Shown one piece after another: positions 7,968 through 16,981 of a stretch of DNA of 64,000 nucleotides. The position numbers and the translations under genes were made by a program. The notes under the pieces are model-generated. The model saw only the letters and a list, made by a program, of their open reading frames with translations, did not search any database and was not told the origin of the DNA. The number at the start of each line of letters is the position of its first letter. Within the stretch, counting starts at the first letter, position 1. The stretch comes from Peribacillus muralis (GTDB taxonomy: Bacteria > Bacillota > Bacilli > Bacillales > DSM-1321). Where the stretch lies: contig NZ_LMBV01000005.1 of NCBI RefSeq assembly GCF_001439925.1, positions 222,722 to 286,721 on the forward strand. The letters are read 5' to 3'.

Positions 7968-9302
7968 TTATCTTGCTTGAACGAAGACTCCCTTTTCATG
8001 TGAGAAGGCCTTGAAGCCATATATGCCATGATAAGAACCAATCCCGCTCGTATTCACTCCGCCGAATGGCAGATTGTAATCGGTGAAATGAACGACAACG
8101 TCATTGACGGAAGCGTTACCGGAAGTCGTGTGATTCAGGACTTCATCAATGACCTCTTGATTTGAACTGAAAACATATAAAGCCAGAGGCTTATCGCGTT
8201 CGTTAATGGAATCAATGACTTCACCCAGCTCTTCATAGGTTAGCAACGGCAGGATGGGTGCAAAGATTTCCTCTTGCATGATCTTCATATCATGAGTGAC
8301 ATTCTTCAACACCGTCGGGGAGATGGTGCGGTCGCTTAGGTCGAACTGGCCGCCAAAGACGACTTCAGCACCTTGTTCGATCGCATCATCAAATAAGGCC
8401 TTGACCCGATTGAAATTCCGCTCGTTGACGATTTGCGTGAATTTATTCCTGTCGGCCGTCCCATCTTCCATTAGAAATCCAGCTTGAACGATGGCTTGCA
8501 AATGGTCCGTGAATTCCGCTTGCTTGTCTGCTTTAATGAATATATAATCTGGCGCCACACAAGTTTGACCGGCATTGATGAATTTGCCGACGGCAATTTT
8601 TTTCGCGGCATCCAGCAAATCATACCCTTCATCGATAATGGTCGGGCTTTTTCCGCCAAGCTCAAGGGTCACGGATGCTAAATGCTTCGCGGCTGCAGTC
8701 ATGACGATTTTGCCGACATTCGTGCTGCCAGTAAAGAAGATATGGTCAAATGGCTGTTCAAGAAGCTCTGTCGCTACATCAACATCACCCTCAAAGATTG
8801 CCACTTCTTTTTCATCGAAAGCCTCCCGAATGATTTTCGCTGCGATGTTGCTCGTTTTCATCGTGAAATCTGAAAGCTTGATGATGGCGCAGTTACCGGC
8901 TGCGATCGCTGCAGCAAGCGGGGCCATCGTAAGCATGAAGGGATAATTCCAAGGTCCAAGCACTAAACATGTACCTTTCGATTCATACATTAAGTATCCT
9001 TTTGCATCAGGGCTCAAGGAAGATCCCACCTCAATAGGTGCCATCCACTCATCTAGATTGTTTATATTATCTTGGATCGATTTGATCGTTCCAAGGATTT
9101 CCGCCCTCTTTACCTCATGATGGGGCTTGCGGACATCTTGGCGCACCGCCTCGATGATCTCCTCCTCATGGGCAACAACGACCTCCAAAAACCGGTTCAG
9201 TTTCGCTTTCCTTTGTTCTGCGGTAGTTGAACGCAACACTTTTTGGTATTTTTTTTGCAATTGGAATACTCGATGTATCTCATTTTTCGTTTCAATATCC
9301 AT
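7968..9302 (-). CDS. Aldehyde dehydrogenase, class 3-like
   Basis: NAD(P)-dependent aldehyde dehydrogenase of 444 residues, close in layout to the fatty-aldehyde/coniferyl-aldehyde group (short N terminus, no tetramer extension). Counted from the chosen start, the general base is Glu214 in LELGGKSP and the nucleophile Cys248 in FINAGQTCVAPDY. GPWNYPF and FTGSTNVGK are the cofactor-binding motifs. The start is ATG at 9302 behind AAGGGGGAC; an upstream in-frame ATG at 9344 lacks proper spacing. It is divergent from a TetR-type regulator, which may control it. The natural aldehyde is not evident. Confidence 0.9.
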   Translation of the reverse strand: MDIETKNEIHRVFQLQKKYQKVLRSTTAEQRKAKLNRFLEVVVAHEEEIIEAVRQDVRKPHHEVKRAEILGTIKSIQDNINNLDEWMAPIEVGSSLSPDAKGYLMYESKGTCLVLGPWNYPFMLTMAPLAAAIAAGNCAIIKLSDFTMKTSNIAAKIIREAFDEKEVAIFEGDVDVATELLEQPFDHIFFTGSTNVGKIVMTAAAKHLASVTLELGGKSPTIIDEGYDLLDAAKKIAVGKFINAGQTCVAPDYIFIKADKQAEFTDHLQAIVQAGFLMEDGTADRNKFTQIVNERNFNRVKALFDDAIEQGAEVVFGGQFDLSDRTISPTVLKNVTHDMKIMQEEIFAPILPLLTYEELGEVIDSINERDKPLALYVFSSNQEVIDEVLNHTTSGNASVNDVVVHFTDYNLPFGGVNTSGIGSYHGIYGFKAFSHEKGVFVQAR

Positions 9303-9464
9303 GTCGCTTTTTGTCCCCCTTAAAGTGAAATTTGCTTTATTCATCTCTCGAAATTATTATAGTTTTTAAGATAGCCTAAATAAAGACAGAGACAAGCGAA
9401 GTGTACGTTATCGTATAAATGCCTAGAAACTGTCCGATATTTTAACATGCCTGGAGGTGCTTTT

Positions 9465-10646
9465 GTGTCATATGATCATAATAGTGTTGCCAATGAACCA
9501 ACACCTTCAAAGATTAAGGAAGCATTGCTTAAGCTCCTTATAGAAAAGGACATCCGCCATTTAACCAGCAAGGAAATAGCCGGGCTGGCAAACGTCAGCA
9601 GGAGTACCTTGTACTTTTACTATGAAGATAAATTCGATATTTTCGAGGAAATAGTCCAGGAACAAAAGGAAGGTTTACAGAGAGCGATCTTCGATTCCTT
9701 GAATGGCTTGGATCAAATCAACCTTCAAGAAATGAAATTGAAGGTCCTTCCTTCCTTATCATATGTAGCCAAGCATATCCCATTCTTTTTGAACATGATG
9801 GACCGGAATAAAATGCCCTATGTCAATTTTCATGCGTTTTTCTTTGATGTATTCAATAGGGAAATCATGCTGACCCCGATGAAGGAAAACGTCTCGGAAA
9901 CCTTAAAGGACATGTATGTGCATTACCGGGCCCTCTATACTTATGCCATCATCCTTTTCTGGTTTAAAGAAGGAATGAAACTCTCCCCAGAGGAAATCAG
10001 CCAGCAATATTGGGATTTGGTCAGCCAGAAAAGATATTATTGGATGTTTGGTGCTACCGTTTTGCCAGATGAAAAGGAAGACCGCATCGATCGGCGTATA
10101 ATCAGGACGAGACAAGCGCTACAGGAAGCGATGGTCCAATCGATCATTGAAAAAAAAGACTATTCCGCTGTGACGATATCGGATATCACGCGCAGAAGTG
10201 ATGTGCGCCGAGCAACCTTTTATGACCATTATTCCAGTAAAGATGACTTACTCAAAGCGATTACCCATAAATTCTGTGCTGATATGATTGCGATTTTAAC
10301 GATTGAAGGAAGTATGGAGAATGTGACCATAACGCAATCGGAAGATATTCTCACTCGATTGTTTGCTTATCTTTCGGAACATACCTCCATCGTCCATTTC
10401 ATAAGCGGAAATTACGGGATACCCGATCCAATCCCTGAAATCCTAAATACCTTGAGCAGCTTTTATTTGAAGCAGCAAATAGACATACATGCAGGCAAGC
10501 AAATGTATGCGTACTATGTATCCGGTCTATTAGTGGGCCTTATCTTATACAGATTACAAGAAGGAAAGGAATACACCCCGCAGTTCCTAGCCGAGGAATT
10601 CATTCAGTTCCTTGATCTGAAGAAATATAAAATTAATTTGCTTTAA
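9465..10646 (+). CDS. Tandem TetR-TetR fusion regulator
   Basis: Regulator of 393 residues, about twice the usual TetR length. Two TetR-type DNA-binding domains are visible: one at about residues 14-62 (ending VSRSTLYFYYEDKFDIFEEI) and one at about 213-265 (VRRATFYDHYSSKDDLLKAI). Each is followed by a helical region of ligand-domain size. The start chosen is GTG at 9465 behind TGGAGGTG; the ATG at 9447 lies before that ribosome site. It is divergent from the aldehyde dehydrogenase, its likely target. The two halves differ in sequence, so this looks like an old duplication or fusion rather than a recent repeat. Confidence 0.88.
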   Translation: MSYDHNSVANEPTPSKIKEALLKLLIEKDIRHLTSKEIAGLANVSRSTLYFYYEDKFDIFEEIVQEQKEGLQRAIFDSLNGLDQINLQEMKLKVLPSLSYVAKHIPFFLNMMDRNKMPYVNFHAFFFDVFNREIMLTPMKENVSETLKDMYVHYRALYTYAIILFWFKEGMKLSPEEISQQYWDLVSQKRYYWMFGATVLPDEKEDRIDRRIIRTRQALQEAMVQSIIEKKDYSAVTISDITRRSDVRRATFYDHYSSKDDLLKAITHKFCADMIAILTIEGSMENVTITQSEDILTRLFAYLSEHTSIVHFISGNYGIPDPIPEILNTLSSFYLKQQIDIHAGKQMYAYYVSGLLVGLILYRLQEGKEYTPQFLAEEFIQFLDLKKYKINLL

Positions 10647-10671
10647 ATGGAATCACCAGCTGATTCATTGT

Positions 10672-11568
10672 TTAGCTGAGCCCGTGCGTCTTCGACGTAG
10701 GGCTTTTTCGGTCTCCAGGTGAAATAATCAAAGTTATGATTCCGCAAAGAAGTAATGAGATTCCGAGCCACGATAGGGGAGACAAGCTTTCGCCGACAAG
10801 GAAAACACCTAGAAGAGCGGCTGTCAGCGGTTCTGCGAGTGACAGGGAAACCGCTGTCGATGAAGGCACGGATAATAGTCCTTTGTTAAAAAATAAATAA
10901 GCTACCGCTGTAGCAAGAAGACCGAGGTGAAGGCTTACGGCAAGCCCGTTTGGTGTGACGATCCAGCTAATATCCAGGACGAATAAAGCGGGTGCCAATA
11001 ACAGGGCGCTAAAGCCGAAGATGACAGCGGCAGTCGCTTCAGGAGGTTGTTGCTTCAAGATCCTTTTACTGACCAGTGTATATACCGTAAAGGAAGCTCC
11101 AGCACCAATTGCAAGTAATACGCCAACAGGATCGATGGTATCCGAACCTTGATGGGAAAAGAGCAGGAAGCATCCGGTTATCGACAAACCTGTGGCCATC
11201 CACCAGCTTGATGTGGGGCTTTTTTTACTGAATAACCACTCAAGGAATCCAGCGATGATCGGGGCGCTGCTTAGAGTCATGATGGTGCCGATGGCGATTC
11301 CTGTCAGGCTTACAGCCATAAAGAAGAGTGGCTGGTAGCAGGCCATGCCTAAAGTTGCTAGGATGGTTTCTTTTATGGGCCAATTGTATCGTGTTAATTT
11401 TTTTTGCCAGATTGCAATTAGAAATAATGCGGCACCTCCAATTGCCAAACGGACGGCTCCAATTGCAACGGGATTGGCATTGGCTGGGGCGAATGATTGG
11501 GCAGTGCCTGTCGTTCCCCACAGCATGGCACCAAGTATGACGAGTAAAAATGGATATCTATCCTTCAT
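10672..11568 (-). CDS. EamA/DMT-family transporter
   Basis: Membrane transporter of 298 residues with about ten hydrophobic segments arranged as two repeated EamA halves (drug/metabolite transporter superfamily). Landmarks are the N-terminal LGAMLWGTTGTAQSF and the C-terminal-half stretch LSVPSSTAVSLSLAEPLTAAL, which ends each repeat in this family. The start is ATG with AGGAGGGC upstream. It converges on the TetR gene and is divergent from the Rrf2 gene. Substrates in the family range from amino acids to cell-wall precursors; none can be chosen here. Confidence 0.88.
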   Translation of the reverse strand: MKDRYPFLLVILGAMLWGTTGTAQSFAPANANPVAIGAVRLAIGGAALFLIAIWQKKLTRYNWPIKETILATLGMACYQPLFFMAVSLTGIAIGTIMTLSSAPIIAGFLEWLFSKKSPTSSWWMATGLSITGCFLLFSHQGSDTIDPVGVLLAIGAGASFTVYTLVSKRILKQQPPEATAAVIFGFSALLLAPALFVLDISWIVTPNGLAVSLHLGLLATAVAYLFFNKGLLSVPSSTAVSLSLAEPLTAALLGVFLVGESLSPLSWLGISLLLCGIITLIISPGDRKSPTSKTHGLS

Positions 11569-11653
11569 TGAAGCCCTCCTTTTTAAAGATTTACTATTCA
11601 GAATATATGGTTGGGGCGGTTAAGTCAAAGGGGGTCATTTGTTCTAAGAGAAC

Positions 11654-11684
11654 GTTCCATAGTATAATGGATGTACTATGGAAC
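11654..11684 (+). promoter_or_regulatory. Inverted-repeat operator over the -10 box of the Rrf2 gene
   Basis: Perfect 11-base arms, GTTCCATAGTA at 11654-11664 and TACTATGGAAC at 11674-11684, separated by 9 bases. TATAAT at 11663-11668 starts inside the left arm and a weak -35 (TTGTTC) lies about 18 bases upstream. The position, 22 bases before the regulator's ATG, fits an autoregulatory operator. An RNA hairpin is the alternative. Confidence 0.7.
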
Positions 11685-11706
11685 AGTGGGGTAAAGGGGG
11701 ATCAGC

Positions 11707-12162
11707 ATGTCTACAGGTAATCGCAACAATCAAATTGGACCGCCGCGGTTTGCCATCGCCATCCACTCTCTGGTTTGGCTCGCACAAAGCGAAAAGCTCC
11801 TTACAAGCTCGGCGATCGCCTTAAAGGTGAATTCACATGCCACCTTCTTAAGAAAGGTGATGGCTCAGCTAGCATCTGCGGGAATCGTCGAAACTAAGGA
11901 AGGCCGTGATGGCGGATATAGCTTGAAGGTGCCTGCAACACAACTTACTTTGGCCGATGTGTATCAAACGGTACGGCCGGAATGCCCAGTGTGTATGGAG
12001 ACGAGCGAATGCGGTGAAGTCGTGAAGCAGCTGGATACGGCTTTGGAGGAAATCATGAATGAAGCAGAAAAGGAAACATTGCGCCTATTAGGGGGCTATA
12101 CATTAGCAGAATTCATGAAGAAAATCGATTTCACCCATTTTGAAAAAGAGTGTCTAGGGTAA
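11707..12162 (+). CDS. Rrf2-family transcriptional regulator
   Basis: DNA-binding regulator of 151 residues of the Rrf2 family. The winged-helix domain covers about residues 10-75 (HATFLRKVMAQLASAGIVET, then GRDGGYSL, a family hallmark). Three cysteines follow: CPVCMETSEC near residue 96, close to the position of the sensor or cluster ligands in IscR/NsrR-type members. A redox or metal signal is therefore possible. The start is ATG with AAAGGGGG upstream. A perfect inverted repeat overlaps its promoter. The next gene is a thiol oxidoreductase with its own promoter, a plausible target. Confidence 0.9.
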   Translation: MSTGNRNNQIGPPRFAIAIHSLVWLAQSEKLLTSSAIALKVNSHATFLRKVMAQLASAGIVETKEGRDGGYSLKVPATQLTLADVYQTVRPECPVCMETSECGEVVKQLDTALEEIMNEAEKETLRLLGGYTLAEFMKKIDFTHFEKECLG

Positions 12163-12167
12163 TATCC

Positions 12168-12196
12168 TTGCCAGAGGGTACCCTAAAATATATAAT
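12168..12196 (+). promoter_or_regulatory. Promoter of FrnE-like gene with palindromic spacer
   Basis: TTGCCA at 12168-12173 and TATAAT at 12191-12196, spaced exactly 17 bases. The spacer holds the 10-base palindrome AGGGTACCCT at 12175-12184, a possible operator core. TTTTTAGGAGG and the start codon follow downstream. Confidence 0.75.
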
Positions 12197-12238
12197 GTGC
12201 TTAAAGTGATTGCATTTAAATTTTTAGGAGGTATATAC

Positions 12239-12949
12239 ATGAAGGTAGAAATTTGGTCGGATTATCAATGTCCGTTTTGTTATATAGGGAAGCGTCGATT
12301 CGAAGAGGCTTTGAAGCAATTTGAAAATAAAGAACAAGTGGAGGTAGCGTTCCGCAGCTTTGAGCTGAATCCTGAGGCAGATAGGGACATCAATATGACG
12401 CAACAGGAAATGCTCATGAAGAAATATGGCATGTCGAAAGCCGATGTGGAAGCAAGCAGCCAAAACCTGACGCAACAAGCAAAAGAATTGGGACTTGATT
12501 ATCACTTGGATAACATCGTTTTGACGAATTCATTCGATGCCCACCGCTTGATGTACCTTGCCCAATCTAAAGGTAAAGAGAATGAAATGAACGAGCGCCT
12601 GTTTACAGCATACTTTACGGAAGGCAAGCATATTGGCGATCATGCGACGTTGGCTAATTTAGCCGAAGAAGCTGGTCTTGATAAGTCTGAAGCTGAAGAG
12701 ATTCTCTCAGGGACGGCATTCACGGCTGAAGTAAGGGGCGATGAGCAGGAAGGAAGCCAGCTCGGAATAACCGGTGTTCCCTTCTTTGTCATCAACCGCA
12801 AATATGGCATCTCCGGGGCTCAGCCAATCGAAGCTTTCCTCGATACGCTGAAAAAGGTATGGGCCGAGGAAAACCCGCTGCAAATGGTGAATGATCCGGC
12901 AACAGGTGAAGCTTGTGCGGACGGTTCTTGTAACGTACCGGAAAAATAA
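12239..12949 (+). CDS. DsbA/FrnE-type thiol oxidoreductase
   Basis: Cytoplasmic DsbA-fold oxidoreductase of 236 residues of the FrnE type. The active-site motif is CPFC (Cys11, Cys14) right after the first strand, and the cis-proline loop reads GITGVPFFVIN. No signal peptide is present, which separates it from exported DsbA proteins. The C terminus carries an extra Cys pair (ACADGSCN), as in some FrnE proteins where it exchanges electrons with the active site. The start is ATG at 12239 behind TAGGAGG. Oxidative-stress protection is the usual role; here it is inferred. Confidence 0.9.
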   Translation: MKVEIWSDYQCPFCYIGKRRFEEALKQFENKEQVEVAFRSFELNPEADRDINMTQQEMLMKKYGMSKADVEASSQNLTQQAKELGLDYHLDNIVLTNSFDAHRLMYLAQSKGKENEMNERLFTAYFTEGKHIGDHATLANLAEEAGLDKSEAEEILSGTAFTAEVRGDEQEGSQLGITGVPFFVINRKYGISGAQPIEAFLDTLKKVWAEENPLQMVNDPATGEACADGSCNVPEK

Positions 12950-12961
12950 ATCTTTAAAAGT

Positions 12962-13011
12962 AAAAGGGCTGCACCCAAGTTGATTTTATCATCTTGGATG
13001 CGGCCTTTTTT
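12962..13011. terminator. Bidirectional terminator, FrnE-like gene / lctP
   Basis: An imperfect long hairpin (AAAGGGCTGCACCCAAG against CTTGGATGCGGCCTTT) with a T run on the plus side and an A run on the left. It lies between two convergent genes. Confidence 0.7.
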
Positions 13012-13035
13012 GCAGCCGTGTGTTTTACCTCGGTT

Positions 13036-14610
13036 TCACTTAAAGAATAGCGATAAAATAAATGTCCAAATGCATACGAAGGCTAATAACCCAAAGCTGT
13101 ATTTCAATGTCATTTTCGTTAAGGCGGATTCTTGTCCGGTTTCGCCAACGGCTGCCGTCGCTATGGCAATCGATTGTGGGGAAACGAGCTTTGCCATGAC
13201 GCCCCCCGCGGTGTTGGCGGAAACTAATAATGATGAGTTTGTCCCTATGATATGGCCTGCAGTGGCCTGTATCGGAGCAAATAACGTATTGTTATTCACT
13301 ACAGACCCAGTCATGAACACGCCAATCCATCCTAATAGTGGAGATAACAGCGGGAAGATGTGACCTGTTGTCGCAACCGCTTCGCCTAAAACGATTGTTA
13401 ATCCACCATATGACATCAGTTTAGCTATACCGATAATTGCGCAGATCATGATGATTGGAATGCGGAACTCTGAAACCGTTTTTTTCAGGAGCGAAAGACC
13501 TTCACTTATATTAATCGCTTTCGTCGTAGCGATGGTCGTCAGTGCAGCCAATAAGATCGCTGTTCCTGTTGCCCCGATTAAATCAATGCCGATTGTAATC
13601 GAAGAACCAGGGAATATGAATTTCAGCACAGTCGATTCAAGGATAGCTCCTTGGGAAAACAGTCCTTTAAAGGCGGGAAAGCTCCAAATCAAGACGAATA
13701 GAGTCAGTAAGTAAAAAGGAGACCATGCCTTTACGACATCACTCATTGAATGTTTTATTAGTTCAGATCCTTTGCCGTTAAGTAAAAATAAATGTTTAGG
13801 CTGCCACTTATTAAGAAATAACGCCAACACCCCCATGGTTAGGAGAGAGGGGATAATGTCGGCTAGCTCTGGTCCGACAAAAACGGTCATGAGCGCCTGG
13901 GACACCGTATAAGTAGTGGAAGTCACTAAAATGGCCGGCAATACTTCTCTGATTCCTTTAAATCCATCCATTAACCATATTAATAAGAAGGGAATGGTAA
14001 AGTTAATGAGCGGCAGTGTTAAGGCCGTCATCATCGACACATTCATTGATGTCACATTTTCCAGGCCGAAAGTATCAATGATGCCTACCGGTATGCCGAT
14101 TGCCCCGAATGCTCCTGAAGCCCCGTTTGCTATAAGGCAGAGCATCGCTGCCTGTAAAGGCTTGAAACCCAATGAAACCAATAGGACGGCACAGATCGCG
14201 ATCGGAACACCAAAACCTGCTGCCCCTTCAAGAAAGGCGTTAAAGCAAAAACCAATTAGTAGGAGCTGAAGACGTTGGTCTTGTGAAATCCCTGCAATGC
14301 TACCGCGTAATACTTCGAATTTTCCGGATTTTACAGAGATTTTATATAACCAGACGGCCATCACGATGATATAACCAATCGGCCATATCCCTTGGAACGC
14401 ACCTTGAGCCACACTTCCAATCGCTTCTCCCAAGGGTAGCTTAAAGAGAAAAAGGACGATAAGAAAGGTAACGAACAAGTTTAGGAGGGCTGCATGAATT
14501 CCCTTCATTTTGAATATCGTCAAGCATAATAGAAATAAAAGAATGGGTATGGCTGCAACTATTGCCGACAGTGCAAGATTATTAAATGGGTTGTATGTTT
14601 CTACTAACAT
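13036..14610 (-). CDS. lctP: L-lactate permease
   Basis: Lactate:proton symporter of the LctP/LldP family, 524 residues, with about 12-14 membrane segments. Typical stretches are GIWPIGYIIVMAVWLYK near the N terminus, FLEGAAGFGVPIAICAVLL, and the C-terminal GWIGVFMTGSVVNNNTLF, which precede the final helices. It lies 42 bases behind ldh on the same strand, so the two are read together and exchange lactate made by fermentation. Two Rex operators upstream of ldh would lift expression when NADH is high. The same arrangement (ldh-lctP) is known from B. subtilis. Confidence 0.95.
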   Translation of the reverse strand: MLVETYNPFNNLALSAIVAAIPILLFLLCLTIFKMKGIHAALLNLFVTFLIVLFLFKLPLGEAIGSVAQGAFQGIWPIGYIIVMAVWLYKISVKSGKFEVLRGSIAGISQDQRLQLLLIGFCFNAFLEGAAGFGVPIAICAVLLVSLGFKPLQAAMLCLIANGASGAFGAIGIPVGIIDTFGLENVTSMNVSMMTALTLPLINFTIPFLLIWLMDGFKGIREVLPAILVTSTTYTVSQALMTVFVGPELADIIPSLLTMGVLALFLNKWQPKHLFLLNGKGSELIKHSMSDVVKAWSPFYLLTLFVLIWSFPAFKGLFSQGAILESTVLKFIFPGSSITIGIDLIGATGTAILLAALTTIATTKAINISEGLSLLKKTVSEFRIPIIMICAIIGIAKLMSYGGLTIVLGEAVATTGHIFPLLSPLLGWIGVFMTGSVVNNNTLFAPIQATAGHIIGTNSSLLVSANTAGGVMAKLVSPQSIAIATAAVGETGQESALTKMTLKYSFGLLAFVCIWTFILSLFFK

Positions 14611-14652
14611 AATGACAGCTCCCTGTGTAAGAAATTCTGTTTAGAGTATGAA

Positions 14653-15657
<1,005 letters not shown>

Positions 15658-15698
15658 CTAGAGCGATTCTTAAGAAGGATAATCTTTATTTTTTAAGT

Positions 15699-15716
15699 TT
15701 GTGAAATATTTCACAT
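15699..15716. promoter_or_regulatory. Rex operator 1 (ldh-lctP)
   Basis: TTGTGAAATATTTCACAT matches the Bacillus Rex consensus (TTGTGAAATATTTCACAA) except for its last base. It lies 114 bases upstream of the ldh start. Confidence 0.88.
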
Positions 15717-15761
15717 GAAGGTTTAAAAAAATTAGCAGGCCTACATGCGCGATATAAACAA

Positions 15762-15793
15762 AATAACATTGTGAAGTATTTCACAATGTTATT
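15762..15793. promoter_or_regulatory. Rex operator 2 inside a 32-bp palindrome
   Basis: The core TTGTGAAGTATTTCACAA at 15769-15786 matches the Rex consensus with one change. Symmetry extends outward to 14-base arms (AATAACATTGTGAA and its complement) around GTAT, longer than Rex needs. It lies 70 bases beyond operator 1. Confidence 0.85.
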
Positions 15794-15932
15794 GTACTAC
15801 ACTTCACTAGGTCATTGCAATAAACAATTTGGTTAGATTTATTTTTGACATGATAGCACATCAGACCGAATAGAAGGTAGATGAAAAAGGAGATGACACA
15901 TGGCGCAAAGAATATAGTGTAAAGGATGGATA

Positions 15933-16262
15933 ATGCACAAGGTTGAAAAAGAAAAGGAAATGGGAAGTGTGAAGTATATCATCATTGGAATGCTGGTATT
16001 GGGCATAGCCTGTGTCGTGACCTTCAAACTAATTTCCTATAAATATTGGACGTGCATTTATACGGCATTCGGCTCTGATAATTATTTTAAGGTGATTGGC
16101 AAATTGGAAAGCGGAGGGGTGCCCTTCAAAACGAAAACGCCTATGAATTTAGGTTCGACGGACTTCCAAAATCGCAACGAAACGACTCAATACGATGTTT
16201 ATGTGAAAAAAGAAGATGAGCAAGCTGCCCAAAGGGCGATTCACGGAGGCCAATCCTTGTGA
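15933..16262 (+). CDS. Small membrane-anchored protein, DUF2007-like tail
   Basis: Protein of 109 residues with one hydrophobic segment at about residues 14-33 and a soluble C-terminal part. The pattern KVIGKLESGGVPFKTKTP followed by YDVYVKKEDEQAAQRAI resembles the short ferredoxin-like fold of DUF2007 (putative signal-transducing) proteins: a strand, a helix ending in a glycine turn, and a final YxVxVxxEDxxxA motif. The start is ATG with AAGGATGG upstream. The next gene starts 36 bases after the stop. The family match is by pattern only and no function is claimed. Confidence 0.72.
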   Translation: MHKVEKEKEMGSVKYIIIGMLVLGIACVVTFKLISYKYWTCIYTAFGSDNYFKVIGKLESGGVPFKTKTPMNLGSTDFQNRNETTQYDVYVKKEDEQAAQRAIHGGQSL

Positions 16263-16297
16263 CCGATTTTTATTTTGATTTCATCTGGAGGGAAATG

Positions 16298-16828
16298 ATG
16301 AAAAAACAATTGCTTAATATAATGGAAAGAAAAGAACTTGTGGAGTTATACTCCGATACAGAAGATGTAAGAAAATTCGATGTGGTCAAAATCCTAAACG
16401 TGTCGGATGCATTTATAGTGGCGGCTAATATTGCTTCAAACGGAATGTATGATGGCTATCGTTTGCTTTATCTTGATAACATTCATCAAATGAATATCAA
16501 TACGAAATACATTAAGAAAATCAAGAAATTATATGTGTCCAAAAAACAAAAGCACATGGAATTCGTTGATGGAAATGACGATTTACTGTTGAGTTTTCTC
16601 GATTTTGCACATAAACATCATTTTATGGTTTCAGTTGATCTTTTCAATGTTCATGGGGAGGTGCAAGGCTTCATCAAGAACCTGGAAGATGATATATTTG
16701 TCATTTCGATGGTGAACGAAGTGGGGGAGCTTGATGGTGAAGCATTCATTAAATCTGATGCCATACATGCTATGTCATGTGATGATCAAGACGTATCAGA
16801 TTTAATGCGGATATTTTCGGAAGCGTGA
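16298..16828 (+). CDS. Unknown cytoplasmic protein with beta-barrel-like repeats
   Basis: Protein of 176 residues that I do not recognise. Both halves show short strand-rich stretches ending in acidic turns: RKFDVVKILNVSDAFIVAA followed by YRLLYLDNIHQMN, and FINVHGEVQGF-like text followed by DDIFVISMVNEVGELDG. This would suit small SH3/Sm/PRC-type barrels joined by a charged linker (KKIKKLYVSKKQK). The start chosen is ATG at 16298 behind GGAGGG; a GTG at 16259 overlaps the previous gene. It probably forms an operon with the preceding membrane-anchored gene. Confidence 0.7.
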   Translation: MKKQLLNIMERKELVELYSDTEDVRKFDVVKILNVSDAFIVAANIASNGMYDGYRLLYLDNIHQMNINTKYIKKIKKLYVSKKQKHMEFVDGNDDLLLSFLDFAHKHHFMVSVDLFNVHGEVQGFIKNLEDDIFVISMVNEVGELDGEAFIKSDAIHAMSCDDQDVSDLMRIFSEA

Positions 16829-16981
16829 AAGTGAACGAGTTCAGGAGCTTATGTCATACGATCGTTCTATCTTTTAAGAGGAGCTCACCTATTTTCCATA
16901 GTTTCAATGACTGAAAATTTGTATAATGGGGAGGTGGACTAAGACGATCTAAAAAAGAATGTACATATAGGAGGAGCATGA

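Noticed and set aside
9401..9416. Short inverted repeat TACG...CGTA between the aldehyde dehydrogenase and TetR-TetR genes as operator
   Set aside because: Arms of only four bases; too weak to support.
12980..14269. Several plus-strand frames opposite lctP
   Set aside because: Antisense shadows of a membrane protein gene; no ribosome sites.
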